Of a stretch of DNA of 64,000 nucleotides, positions 36,440-45,923 are shown piece after piece; within the stretch, counting starts at the first letter, position 1, and every line of letters begins with the position of its first letter. A model generated the notes under the pieces. The model was not told the DNA's origin. It searched no databases and was given only the letters and a program-made list of their open reading frames with translations. Origin of the DNA: Streptomyces sp. HmicA12. Lineage in GTDB: Bacteria > Actinomycetota > Actinomycetes > Streptomycetales > Streptomycetaceae. The translations under genes were made by a program, and so were the position numbers. The DNA lies in NCBI RefSeq assembly GCF_000373565.1, contig NZ_KB891805.1, positions 62,001-126,000 on the forward strand, read 5' to 3'.

Positions 36440-37282
36440 ATGGCCCACGTCGTACGCGCCGCACTCGTCCAGGCCACCTGGACGGGCGACACCGAATCCA
36501 TGATCGCCAAGCACGAGGAGCACGCCCGCGAGGCGGCCCGGCAGGGCGCGCAGATCATCGGCTTCCAGGAGGTCTTCAACGCCCCCTACTTCTGCCAGGT
36601 CCAGGAGGCCGAGCACTACCGTTGGGCCGAGCCGGTCCCCGAAGGGCCGACCGTCACCCGCATGTGCGCACTCGCCCGCGAGACCGGCATGGTGATCGTC
36701 GTCCCCGTCTTCGAGGTCGAGCAGTCCGGCTTCTACTTCAACACCGCCGCCGTGATCGACGCCGACGGCACGTACCTCGGCAAGTACCGCAAGCACCACA
36801 TCCCGCAGGTGAAGGGCTTCTGGGAGAAGTACTACTTCAAGCCGGGGAACCTGGGCTGGCCGGTCTTCGAGACCGCGGTCGGCCGGATCGGCGTGTACAT
36901 CTGCTACGACCGCCACTTCCCGGAAGGCTGGCGGCAGTTGGGCCTGAACGGCGCGCAGCTGGTCTACAACCCGTCGGCCACCTCACGCGGTCTGTCCGCC
37001 TACCTGTGGCAGCTGGAGCAGCCCGCGGCCGCCGTCGCCAACGAGTACTTCGTGGCCGCCATCAACCGCGTCGGCGTCGAGAGTTACGGCGACAACGACT
37101 TCTACGGCACCTCCTACTTCGTCGACCCGCGCGGCCAGCTCGTCGGCGACGCGGCCAGCGACAAGGCCGAGGAACTCCTCGTCCGCGACCTGGACTTCGA
37201 CCTCATCGACGAGGTCCGGCAGCAGTGGGCGTTCTACCGCGACCGCCGCCCCGACGCGTACGACGGACTCGTCCAGCCGTGA
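36440..37282 (+). CDS. nitrilase-superfamily N-carbamoyl amidohydrolase 1 (beta-ureidopropionase-like)
   Basis: A 280-residue carbon-nitrogen hydrolase with the Glu44-Lys118-Cys155 triad (FQEVF, KYRKHH, CYDRHFP). It most likely hydrolyses N-carbamoyl-beta-alanine or a related N-carbamoyl amino acid to the amino acid, CO2 and ammonia. It is a close paralog of the product at 40437, with the same length and triad positions. AAGGAG lies eight to ten bases before the ATG. The aminotransferase gene follows after 60 bp, fitting amino-acid release then transamination. Confidence 0.9.
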   Translation: MAHVVRAALVQATWTGDTESMIAKHEEHAREAARQGAQIIGFQEVFNAPYFCQVQEAEHYRWAEPVPEGPTVTRMCALARETGMVIVVPVFEVEQSGFYFNTAAVIDADGTYLGKYRKHHIPQVKGFWEKYYFKPGNLGWPVFETAVGRIGVYICYDRHFPEGWRQLGLNGAQLVYNPSATSRGLSAYLWQLEQPAAAVANEYFVAAINRVGVESYGDNDFYGTSYFVDPRGQLVGDAASDKAEELLVRDLDFDLIDEVRQQWAFYRDRRPDAYDGLVQP

Positions 37283-37342
37283 CGTAGCGAGACAGTGAAG
37301 CGAACCCGCCCGAGCCGTGATCGACGAAGGGACGCCGCACCC

Positions 37343-38620
37343 GTGAACAACACCTCCCTGCACGCCCGCCACCGCGCCGTTCTCCCCGACTGGCTGGCCC
37401 TGTACTACGCCGACCCGATCGAGCTGACACACGGCGAGGGCCGCCACGTGTGGGACGCCGACGGGAAGAAGTACCTCGACTTCTTCGGCGGCATCCTCAC
37501 CACGATGACCGCGCACGCGCTGCCGGAAGTCACGAAAGCGGTGGCCGAACAGGCCTCCCGGATCATCCACTCCTCGACCCTGTACCTGAACCGTCCGATG
37601 GTCGAACTCGCCGAGCGCGTCGCCCAGTTGTCGGGCATCCCGGACGCCCGCGTCTTCTTCACGACGTCCGGGACCGAGGCCAACGACACGGCGCTGCTGC
37701 TCGCCACCGCGTACCGCCGCTCGAACCAGATCCTGGCGATGCGCAACAGCTACCACGGCCGCTCGTTCGCGGCCGTCGGCATCACCGGCAACCAGGGCTG
37801 GTCGCCGACCAGCCTGTCCCCGCTCCAGACGCTCTACGTCCATGGCGGTGTCCGCGGCCGGGGACCGTACGCGCACCTGAGCGACGCCGAGTTCACCGAG
37901 GCCTGCGTCGCCGACCTGCGCGACATGCTCGGCCAGACGCGCGGTGACGTGGCGGCGCTGATCGCCGAGCCGATCCAGGGGGTCGGCGGCTTCACGTCGC
38001 CGCCCGACGGTCTGTACGCGCGCTTCCGCGAGGTCCTCAGGGAGCACGGCATCCTGTGGATCTCGGACGAGGTGCAGACCGGCTGGGGCCGCACCGGTGA
38101 CCACTTCTGGGGCTGGCAGGCGCACGGCCGGTCGGGCCCGCCGGACATCCTCACCTTCGCCAAGGGCATCGGCAACGGCATGTCGATCGGCGGGGTGGTG
38201 GCGCGGGCCGACGTCATGAACACCCTTGACGCCAACTCCATCTCGACGTTCGGCGGCTCCCCGGTCACGATGGCCGCGGGCCTCGCCAACCTCTCCTACC
38301 TCCTGGAACACGACCTCCAGGGCAACGCCCGCCGTGTCGGCGGCCTCCTCATCGAGCGTCTGCGCGCCATCGCGGCGACCACTCCCGTCGTGCGCGAGGT
38401 GCGCGGCCGGGGCCTGATGATCGGCGTGGAACTGGACGACCCGACGCGCACGGTCGCGGGCGCGGTCCTCGAGGCGTGCCGCGAGGCGGGCCTCCTGATC
38501 GGCAAGGGCGGCGGCCACGACACCAGCGTCCTGCGCATCGCCCCGCCCCTGTCCCTGACGGTGGCGGAGGCGGAGGAGGGCGCGGCGATCCTGGAGGGGG
38601 CGCTGCGGGACGTGTCATAG
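37343..38620 (+). CDS. class III aminotransferase (beta-alanine/omega-amino acid type)
   Basis: A 425-residue PLP fold-type I enzyme. The PLP lysine is in LTFAKGIGNG, the phosphate-binding motif is TSGTEANDTALLLA, and WISDEVQTGWGRTG carries the cofactor Asp. It resembles alanine-glyoxylate/beta-alanine-pyruvate aminotransferases, which would convert beta-alanine (from uracil) or beta-aminoisobutyrate (from thymine) to the semialdehyde. GTG 37343 is preferred over in-frame GTG 37295, which adds an Arg-rich tail. Confidence 0.9.
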   Translation: MNNTSLHARHRAVLPDWLALYYADPIELTHGEGRHVWDADGKKYLDFFGGILTTMTAHALPEVTKAVAEQASRIIHSSTLYLNRPMVELAERVAQLSGIPDARVFFTTSGTEANDTALLLATAYRRSNQILAMRNSYHGRSFAAVGITGNQGWSPTSLSPLQTLYVHGGVRGRGPYAHLSDAEFTEACVADLRDMLGQTRGDVAALIAEPIQGVGGFTSPPDGLYARFREVLREHGILWISDEVQTGWGRTGDHFWGWQAHGRSGPPDILTFAKGIGNGMSIGGVVARADVMNTLDANSISTFGGSPVTMAAGLANLSYLLEHDLQGNARRVGGLLIERLRAIAATTPVVREVRGRGLMIGVELDDPTRTVAGAVLEACREAGLLIGKGGGHDTSVLRIAPPLSLTVAEAEEGAAILEGALRDVS

Positions 38621-38640
38621 GGCCGAGGGGATGGGCCCCG

Positions 38641-38700
38641 TAAGGGGCGCGGGGCTGTATTCAGCATGCGGCTCCGCCGCGTGAGCGCGAGCAACCGCGA
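38641..38700. repeat. dispersed repeat, copy E (reverse orientation)
   Basis: GGGGCGCGGGGCTGT and GCGGCTCCGCCGCGTG are the reverse complements of blocks in copies A and B. It fills most of the gap between the aminotransferase and PucR genes. Confidence 0.7.
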
Positions 38701-38771
38701 CGTACGCGCACACGGCCGACAAGAGAAGCCCCCAAGGCGAGGAGCCGAGCAACAAGGAGGGAGGCGGCCCG

Positions 38772-40325
38772 ATGGCCACCGCCACCGAACACGCCCTGTC
38801 CGTACGGCAGATACTCGCCCTGGAACGCATCGCGGCCGGCGAACCGGAGGTGGTCGCGGCGGCCGACCACCTCGACCGCCCCGTCCGCTGGGTCCACGTG
38901 GCGGAGGCCGCGGACGTCGGCGTCATGCTCACCGGCGGCGAGATGATCCTCACCACGGGCGTCCTGCTCGCGGGCGACGCACACACCCGGACCGAGTACA
39001 TCAAGTCCCTGCACCGCGCGGAGGCCGCGGCCCTCGTCCTCGGCCTGGGCCGCGCCTTCCCCGCCCCGCCGGAGGACATGCGCAGGGCGGCCGAGCGCTA
39101 CGGCCTGCCCATGGTGGTCCTGCACCGCCCCTTCCCCTTCGCCGAGCTGACGGAGGAGGTCCAATCCCGCCTGGTACGGAGGAAGTTCGCGGCCGTCAGC
39201 CTCTCCGAGGGCATCCGTACGGCCCTCACCGCACTGATCACGGCGGGCGCCCCGCTCCAGGCCCTCCTCGACGAGGTCGCCGCGCACAGCGCCTGCCCGG
39301 TGATCGTCACGAACCTCGCCCACCGTGTGCTGGCCACGGCCGGCGAACGCCCCGCCGTGGACGACGTCCTGCGCGACTGGGACCGCATCGCCCGGCAGCC
39401 GGGCGGCGTCGACGGCGAGGGCTGGCTCCGCGCCGACCTCGGCGGGCGCGGCGAACGCTGGGGCTCGGTCGTCCTGTGCGGCTACCGCGGCGACGGCTCC
39501 TCCGGCCGGCTGCTCGCCGACCGGGCCGCCGAGGCCCTCGTCCTGCACCGCCTGCTCGCCGGCTCCGCGGCCACCACCTGGGAGGAGCAGTCGGCGCGGT
39601 GCCTGCTCGCGGACCTGGTCTCCGGCGCCGTCCCGGCCCGCCAACTCCTGCCCCGCGCACGGGCGGCGGGCCTCCCCGTCAACCGCCGCACCTTCGTCCC
39701 CCTCGTCGTCCGCGACGGCGACGCCGCCCAACTGGAGCGCGTACTGCGGCTGTTGGGCATGCCCTCGCTGGTCGCCGAGATCGCCGAGGGCGCCACCGCG
39801 GTCCTGCTCAGCCTCGCCCGCGACCAGGCGACCGAGCCCCTCGCCGTCCACTTCGCGGCCCGTCTGCGCGCCGAGACCGGCGCTCCCGCCGTGGTCGCCG
39901 CCGGGCCCGCCTGCACCGGCTGGGAGGACGTGCCGGCGGGACTCCAGGAGGCGCTGCACGTGGCCGACGCGGTCGCCGGGGCCCCGCCCGACCTGCCGCC
40001 GGTGGTCCGCCTCCGTGACGTACGCCTGCGCGGACTGATGCGACTGCTCCGCGACGACCCGCGCGTCCTGTCCTTCGCCGAGCGGGAGTTGGACGGTCTG
40101 CTGTACGCGGACGACGCCGACGCGCTCCTGCCGGTCCTGCGCACGTACCTCGCGACCGGCCGCAACAAGTCCCGCACCGCCCAGATCGAGCACATGAGCC
40201 GCCCCGCCCTCTACCGACGCCTCGAAGTCATCGAGACCCTCCTCGGCATCGACCTCGACGACTTCGAGCAGGCCGCGTCCGTGCACATCGCCCTGCTCGC
40301 CCACGACGCGCAGCACGGGGCGTGA
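38772..40325 (+). CDS. PucR family transcriptional regulator
   Basis: A 517-residue regulator: an N-terminal PucR sensor domain (residues 8-130, VRQILALERIAAGEPEVV and EMILTTGVLLAGD), a GGDEF-like middle region, and a C-terminal HTH_30 domain (LRTYLATGRNKSRTAQIEHMSRPALYRRLEVIE). PucR proteins control purine, hydantoin and amino-acid catabolism and typically sense a pathway intermediate. It sits in the middle of the pyrimidine island. Three GTGACACGG repeats begin at its stop codon and precede the second nitrilase operon. Confidence 0.92.
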   Translation: MATATEHALSVRQILALERIAAGEPEVVAAADHLDRPVRWVHVAEAADVGVMLTGGEMILTTGVLLAGDAHTRTEYIKSLHRAEAAALVLGLGRAFPAPPEDMRRAAERYGLPMVVLHRPFPFAELTEEVQSRLVRRKFAAVSLSEGIRTALTALITAGAPLQALLDEVAAHSACPVIVTNLAHRVLATAGERPAVDDVLRDWDRIARQPGGVDGEGWLRADLGGRGERWGSVVLCGYRGDGSSGRLLADRAAEALVLHRLLAGSAATTWEEQSARCLLADLVSGAVPARQLLPRARAAGLPVNRRTFVPLVVRDGDAAQLERVLRLLGMPSLVAEIAEGATAVLLSLARDQATEPLAVHFAARLRAETGAPAVVAAGPACTGWEDVPAGLQEALHVADAVAGAPPDLPPVVRLRDVRLRGLMRLLRDDPRVLSFAERELDGLLYADDADALLPVLRTYLATGRNKSRTAQIEHMSRPALYRRLEVIETLLGIDLDDFEQAASVHIALLAHDAQHGA

Positions 40326-40362
40326 CACGGTGACACGGCATCCGCCCCCGGACGTGACACGG
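40322..40362. promoter_or_regulatory. three GTGACACGG direct repeats
   Basis: Copies begin at 40322, 40330 and 40354, spaced 8 and 24 bp (a multiple of 8), the first overlapping the PucR stop codon. They lie 75-115 bp before the second nitrilase start and are candidate PucR binding sites. Confidence 0.5.
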
Positions 40363-40436
40363 TGCAACTCGGCGGCGTGGGAACGGCTTCCTATCGTCGT
40401 GGGCACACCGAGCACCCCGACCGTCCGGAGGTCCAG

Positions 40437-41279
<843 letters not shown>

Positions 41280-41308
41280 CACCCGTACGCACGTACCTGG
41301 AGGAGAGC

Positions 41309-42715
41309 ATGAGCGCCGTCCGTACCGTCATCCGCGGTGGTCTCGTCGTCACCGCCGCCGACGAGATGCACGCCGACGTCCTCGTCGAGGACGGCCGCGT
41401 CGTGGCCCTCGCGGCCAGCGGCAGCGACACCGCCGCGTCCTGGACGGACGCGCGCACCATCGACGCGAGTCAGAAGTACGTCATCCCGGGCGGCGTCGAC
41501 GCGCACACCCACATGGAGATGCCGTTCGGCGGCACGTACGCCGCGGACACCTTCGAGACGGGGACGCGGGCCGCCGCCTGGGGCGGCACCACCACGATCG
41601 TGGACTTCGCGATCCAGTCCGTGGGCCGCAGTCTGCGCGAGGGCCTCGACGCCTGGTACGCCAAGGCGGACGGGCAGTGCGCCGTCGACTACGGCTTCCA
41701 CATGATCGTCTCGGACGTGAACGAGGACACCCTGAAGGAGATGGATCTGCTGGTGGGGGAGGGCGTCACCTCTTTCAAGCAGTTCATGGCCTACCCGGGC
41801 GTCTTCTACTCCGACGACGGCCAGATCCTGCGTGCCATGCAGCGCGCCGGTGAGAACGGCGGCCTGATCATGATGCACGCCGAGAACGGCATCGCGATCG
41901 ACGTCCTCGTCGAGCAGGCCCTCGCCCGCGGCGAGACCGACCCGCGCCACCACGGCGAGGTCAGGAAGGCCCTCCTGGAGGCCGAGGCGACCCACCGCGC
42001 GATCAAGCTCGCGCAGGTGGCCGGGGCGCCGCTGTACGTCGTCCACGTGTCGGCGCAGGAGGCGGTCGCGGAGCTGGCGCGCGCCCGCGACGAGGGTCTG
42101 AACGTCTTCGGCGAGACCTGCCCGCAGTACCTGTTCCTGTCCACGGACAACCTCGCCGAGCCGGACTTCGAGGGCGCCAAGTACGTGTGCTCGACGCCGC
42201 TTCGCCCCAAGGACCATCAGGCGGCGCTCTGGCGCGGCCTGCGCACCAACGACCTCCAGGTGGTCTCCACCGACCACTGCCCGTTCTGCTTCGTCGGCCA
42301 GAAGGAGCTGGGCCGCGGCGACTTCTCCAAGATCCCCAACGGCATGCCGGGCGTCGAGAACCGCATGGACCTGCTGCACCAGGCGGTCGTCGACGGCCAC
42401 CTCTCGCGCCGCCGCTGGATCGAGATCGCCTGCGCGACCCCGGCCAGGATGTTCGGCCTGTACCCCAAGAAGGGCACGATCGCGCCCGGCGCGGACGCGG
42501 ACATCGTGATCTACGACCCGCACGCCGAGCAGACGGTCAGCGCCGAGACGCACCACATGAACGTCGACTACTCCGCGTACGAGGGCAAGCGCCTGACCGG
42601 CCGGGTGGAGTCGGTCCTCTCGCGCGGTGAACTCGTCATCACGAACCGGGAGTTCACGGGCCGCGCCGGCCACGGCACGTACACCCCGCGCTCCACCTGT
42701 CAGTACCTGAACTGA
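41309..42715 (+). CDS. hydA: dihydropyrimidinase (D-hydantoinase)
   Basis: A 468-residue cyclic amidohydrolase that opens dihydrouracil, dihydrothymine or 5-substituted hydantoins. It has His66 and His68 in DAHTHMEMP, the carboxylated bridging Lys157 in TSFKQFMAYPG, later His ligands in YVVHVSA and MMHAEN, and Asp in STDHCPF. Length and motifs fit the bacterial dihydropyrimidinase/D-hydantoinase group. GGAGGAGAG precedes the ATG. It feeds N-carbamoyl products to the nitrilases. Confidence 0.95.
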   Translation: MSAVRTVIRGGLVVTAADEMHADVLVEDGRVVALAASGSDTAASWTDARTIDASQKYVIPGGVDAHTHMEMPFGGTYAADTFETGTRAAAWGGTTTIVDFAIQSVGRSLREGLDAWYAKADGQCAVDYGFHMIVSDVNEDTLKEMDLLVGEGVTSFKQFMAYPGVFYSDDGQILRAMQRAGENGGLIMMHAENGIAIDVLVEQALARGETDPRHHGEVRKALLEAEATHRAIKLAQVAGAPLYVVHVSAQEAVAELARARDEGLNVFGETCPQYLFLSTDNLAEPDFEGAKYVCSTPLRPKDHQAALWRGLRTNDLQVVSTDHCPFCFVGQKELGRGDFSKIPNGMPGVENRMDLLHQAVVDGHLSRRRWIEIACATPARMFGLYPKKGTIAPGADADIVIYDPHAEQTVSAETHHMNVDYSAYEGKRLTGRVESVLSRGELVITNREFTGRAGHGTYTPRSTCQYLN

Positions 42716-42734
42716 GCAAGTGAGGGAACACATC

Positions 42735-43757
42735 ATGGACTTCGGACTCGTCCTGCAGACCGACCCGCCGGCTTCCGGGGTCGTGGAGTTGATGAAGCGC
42801 GCGGAGGGCGCCGGGTTCACACACGGGTGGACCTTCGACTCGTGCGTCCTGTGGCAGGAGCCGTTCGTCATCTACAGCCGGATCCTCGCCGAGACCGAGC
42901 GGCTGATCGTCGGCCCGATGGTGACGAACCCGGGCACCCGGACCTGGGAGGTCACCGCCTCGACCTTCGCGACGCTGAACGACATGTACGGCAACCGCAC
43001 CGTGTGCGGCATCGGGCGCGGCGACTCCGCGATGCGGGTGGCCGGGCGCACGCCGAACACCCTCGCCCGGATCAGCGGCGCCATGAAGGTGATCCGCGCG
43101 CTGGCGCGGGGCGACGAGGCCGACCTCGGCGGCGGGGCCGTCGTGCGGTTCCCGTGGGTGCGCGAGGGCGCCGAACTCCCCGTGTGGATGGCCGCGTACG
43201 GGCCGAAGGCGCTGAAGATGACGGGCGAGGAGGCCGACGGCTTCATCCTGCAGCTCGCCGATCCGTTCCTGACCCGGTGGATGGTGCAGGCGGTGCGGGA
43301 CGCGGCGGTGGCGGCGGGCCGGGACCCGTCGGCGGTGAAGATCTGTGTCGCCGCGCCGGCGTACGTCACGGAGGACGACTCGCCGCAGGCCCTCGCCCAC
43401 GCGCGCGAGCAGTGCCGCTGGTTCGGCGGCATGGTCGGCAACCACGTGGCGGACCTGGTGTCCAAGTACGGGGCGCACTCCGACATGGTCCCGGAGGAGC
43501 TGACGGAGTACATCAAGTCCCGCGAGGGCTACGACTACGCGCACCACGGCCGCTCCGGCAACCCGGACACCAAGTTCGTGCCGGACGAGATCGTCGACCG
43601 GTTCTGTCTCATCGGCCCGCCCTCCGCGCACATCGAAAAGCTGCGCGCGCTCAGGGAGTTGGGCGTGGACCAGTTCGCGGTGTACGCGATGCACGACGCG
43701 AAGGAATCGGTGATCGAGCGGTACGGCCGGGAGGTGATCCCGGTGGTGAACGCATGA
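42735..43757 (+). CDS. LLM-class flavin/F420-dependent oxidoreductase, TIGR03842 type
   Basis: A 340-residue TIM-barrel luciferase-like oxidoreductase. The start MDFGLVLQTDPPASGVV, the block VCGIGRGDSAMRVAGRTP and PVWMAAYGPKALKMTGEEADGFILQ match the TIGR03842 group, predicted to use F420 and often found beside dihydropyrimidinases. Co-transcription with hydA (19 bp gap) makes it the candidate for the missing ring reduction of uracil or thymine, or for oxidation of a hydantoin. No conventional dihydropyrimidine dehydrogenase genes are present. AGGGA precedes ATG 42735. Confidence 0.88.
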   Translation: MDFGLVLQTDPPASGVVELMKRAEGAGFTHGWTFDSCVLWQEPFVIYSRILAETERLIVGPMVTNPGTRTWEVTASTFATLNDMYGNRTVCGIGRGDSAMRVAGRTPNTLARISGAMKVIRALARGDEADLGGGAVVRFPWVREGAELPVWMAAYGPKALKMTGEEADGFILQLADPFLTRWMVQAVRDAAVAAGRDPSAVKICVAAPAYVTEDDSPQALAHAREQCRWFGGMVGNHVADLVSKYGAHSDMVPEELTEYIKSREGYDYAHHGRSGNPDTKFVPDEIVDRFCLIGPPSAHIEKLRALRELGVDQFAVYAMHDAKESVIERYGREVIPVVNA

Positions 43758-43849
43758 TCCCCGGCTTAGCAATTCCCGCACGGCACAAGGAAGTTCACGG
43801 CACCCGCATGCCCGCACAGTTCCCCCGCCCCCCTCCCCGTCCGTCCTGA
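43754..43849 (+). CDS. possible coupled short ORF with TTA codon and polyproline tail
   Basis: A 31-codon frame whose ATG overlaps the LLM stop (ATGA), encoding MIPGL... and ending PRPPPRPS. Its fifth codon is TTA (43766-43768), read in streptomycetes by the bldA tRNA, and the C-terminal Pro cluster could stall ribosomes. It ends 22 bp before the NCS1 permease start. It could be a leader controlling the permease or chance; coding evidence is only the overlap and length. Confidence 0.3.
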   Translation: MIPGLAIPARHKEVHGTRMPAQFPRPPPRPS

Positions 43850-43871
43850 ACCCGTCCTGAAGGGACCGCGC

Positions 43872-45395
43872 ATGACCGACACCGCGCCACCACCGTCGTC
43901 CGCCCCGGCCGTCGAACTGACCGCCGACGCCTACCCGGCGGGCAGCCGCTACGCCAACGACGACCTGCGGCCCGTGCCGCTCGCCGAGCGCCGCTGGACC
44001 ACGTACAACTTCGTGGCGCTGTGGATCGGCATGGCCCACTGCATCCCGTCCTGGACGCTGGCCTCGGGCCTGGTGGCGCTCGGCATGGACTGGAAGCAGG
44101 CGGTGCTGACCATCGGCCTCGCGAACGTGATCGTGCTGCTGCCGATGCTGCTGACCGGGCACGCGGGACCGAAGTACGGCATACCCTTCCCGGTCCTGGC
44201 GCGGGCCAGCTTCGGGGTGCGGGGCGCGAACCTGCCGGCCATGGTGCGGGCGGCGGTGGCCTGCTGCTGGTTCGGCATCCAGACGTGGATCGGCGGCCAG
44301 GGCATCTTCGTACTCCTGGGCAAGATCTTCGGCGGCTGGGCCGACGCCGGGCAGATCGGCGGCTACCCCTGGACCCTCTGGCTCTGCTTCGTCATCTTCT
44401 GGGTGCTCGAACTCGCCATCATCTACCGGGGGATGGACACCCTGCGCCGCTTCGAGAACTGGGCGGCGCCGTTCGTCCTCGTCGGCGCGGTGGTGCTGCT
44501 CGTGTGGATCGCGAACAAGGCGGGCGGGTTCGGGCCGCTGCTGCACGAGCCGTCGAAGGTCGGCTGGGGCCCGGACTTCTGGAAGGTCTTCTTCCCGGGC
44601 CTGATGGGCATGATCGGTTTCTGGTCGACCCTGTCGCTGAACATCCCCGACTTCACGCGCTTCGGGAAGGGGCAGAAGGCGCAGGTCTGGGGGCAAACGC
44701 TCGGTTTGCCTACAACCATGACCTTGTTCGCGCTCATGTCGGTGCTGGTGACGGCCGGTTCGGAGAGGGTGTACGGCGCGGCGATCTGGGACCCGGTCGC
44801 GCTGGCCGGCAAGACCGACAACGTCTTCGGGCTGCTGTTCGCCCTCATCACGGTCTTCGTCGCGACGATTTCGGTGAATATCGCCGCGAATGTCGTCTCA
44901 CCCGCGTACGACCTCGCCAACCTCGCCCCGAAGATCATCAACTTCAGGACGGGCGCGATCATCACGGGCGTCGTCGGTGTGCTGGTCATGCCGTGGAAGC
45001 TGACGTCCACTCCCGAGCTGTACATCTTCACCTGGCTGGGCGTCGTGGGCGGGCTGCTCGGCACGGTGGCCGGAATCCTGATCGCCGACTACTGGATCAT
45101 CCGCCGGACCGTGCTGCACCTCGCCGACCTGTACCTGGAGGGCGGCCGCTACTGGTACTCGGGCGGCTGGAACTGGCGGGCCGTCACCGCGTTCGCCGTG
45201 GGTGGGGTGCTGGCCGTCGGCGGCTCGTACTCGACGCTCGACGCGAAGGGGAACAAGGCGGGGCCGTTCCCTGTCGACGGCATCATCCCGTTCCTCAAGC
45301 CGCTCGCGGACTACGGGTGGGCCGTAGGGCTCGGGGCGTCGTTGCTCGTCTACGTGGCGCTGATGGCCGGGAGTGGACAGCGGGCCCGCGTGTGA
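43872..45395 (+). CDS. NCS1 family nucleobase/hydantoin:cation symporter
   Basis: A 507-residue membrane protein with about 12 helices. Motifs are RWTTYNFVALWIGMAHCI in the first helix, GPKYGIPFPVLARASFGVRGAN in the second region, and NIPDFTRFGKGQ between helices. The family imports uracil, allantoin, cytosine or hydantoins (PucI, Mhp1). It ends the pyrimidine island and likely supplies its substrate. A strong terminator hairpin follows. Confidence 0.93.
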   Translation: MTDTAPPPSSAPAVELTADAYPAGSRYANDDLRPVPLAERRWTTYNFVALWIGMAHCIPSWTLASGLVALGMDWKQAVLTIGLANVIVLLPMLLTGHAGPKYGIPFPVLARASFGVRGANLPAMVRAAVACCWFGIQTWIGGQGIFVLLGKIFGGWADAGQIGGYPWTLWLCFVIFWVLELAIIYRGMDTLRRFENWAAPFVLVGAVVLLVWIANKAGGFGPLLHEPSKVGWGPDFWKVFFPGLMGMIGFWSTLSLNIPDFTRFGKGQKAQVWGQTLGLPTTMTLFALMSVLVTAGSERVYGAAIWDPVALAGKTDNVFGLLFALITVFVATISVNIAANVVSPAYDLANLAPKIINFRTGAIITGVVGVLVMPWKLTSTPELYIFTWLGVVGGLLGTVAGILIADYWIIRRTVLHLADLYLEGGRYWYSGGWNWRAVTAFAVGGVLAVGGSYSTLDAKGNKAGPFPVDGIIPFLKPLADYGWAVGLGASLLVYVALMAGSGQRARV

Positions 45396-45408
45396 CCTGA
45401 AACACCTG

Positions 45409-45455
45409 GGGCGGCCTCCCGTCGCGTCGCGCTCGAACGCGGCGGGAGGCCGCCC
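45409..45455 (+). terminator. 13-bp-stem terminator after NCS1 permease
   Basis: GGGCGGCCTCCCG (45409-45421) pairs perfectly with CGGGAGGCCGCCC (45443-45455) across a 21-nt loop that can itself fold. It begins 13 bp after the permease stop. A smaller hairpin (CTTGGT-GGG-ACCAAG) follows at 45498-45512. The rest of the gap to 45624 shows no gene I can support. Confidence 0.8.
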
Positions 45456-45624
45456 TTCGCTGTGCGTGGCAGGTCAAAGCCCCTGCACAGCAGCCGACTT
45501 GGTGGGACCAAGAGGCCCGGGACTGCGGGTCCGGTCTCCCGCGCCGAACGCGGACCGTCGGTGCCTTCCCGGGCCCGCCGGATCGCCGGGAGTCCGATAT
45601 GCGAGATCGCCGTCTCGACTTTTG

Positions 45625-45653
45625 TTGACTTCCCTCGAGCGCTGAGACATATT
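45625..45653 (+). promoter_or_regulatory. promoter giving a leaderless short ORF
   Basis: TTGACT (45625-45630), a 17-bp spacer, and CATATT (45648-45653). Initiation 6-8 bases downstream would fall at about 45660, directly on the ATG of the short ORF at 45661. Confidence 0.6.
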
Positions 45654-45660
45654 CCTCGTC

Positions 45661-45756
45661 ATGTCACGCAGTCCCGTCATCGCCGAGCAAGCCGCCATAG
45701 AGCTGGCTCTCATCGGCGTGACCAGGCACTGCGTATCCGACGATCACTGTTGCTGA
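45661..45756 (+). CDS. candidate cysteine-responsive leader peptide
   Basis: A 31-codon ORF starting MSRSPVIAEQ and ending DDHCC-stop, with a third Cys at codon 24. The two Cys codons (TGT TGC, 45748-45753) stand immediately before the stop. The predicted promoter places transcription start at the ATG, so the message would be leaderless. Leaderless short ORFs with terminal Cys runs are known in mycobacteria as cysteine-sensing attenuators. A hairpin five bases after the stop and a 167-bp gap lead to the peptide-importer operon. Coding is inferred from arrangement, not homology. Confidence 0.6.
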   Translation: MSRSPVIAEQAAIELALIGVTRHCVSDDHCC

Positions 45757-45760
45757 CGCC

Positions 45761-45776
45761 TTCGCGAGCGCGCGAA
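45761..45776 (+). promoter_or_regulatory. hairpin just after the Cys leader ORF
   Basis: TTCGCG (45761-45766) pairs with CGCGAA (45771-45776), loop AGCG, starting five bases past the leader stop. A ribosome stalled at the Cys codons would cover or disturb it, a possible attenuation switch. No further feature is clear up to 45923. Confidence 0.5.
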
Positions 45777-45923
45777 CCTCCCCTCGCAGGCATGTCGGCA
45801 TCTCGTATTCCGGTCGGTGGTCTCACCATCCGGCCGTGACCTCTGTGGCCGCCGCCTGCCCGCACCCCCTCCGCACCTGTGTGCACCCCTCCGCAAGCAG
45901 CACCCCCGAAAGGTCACCTTCCG

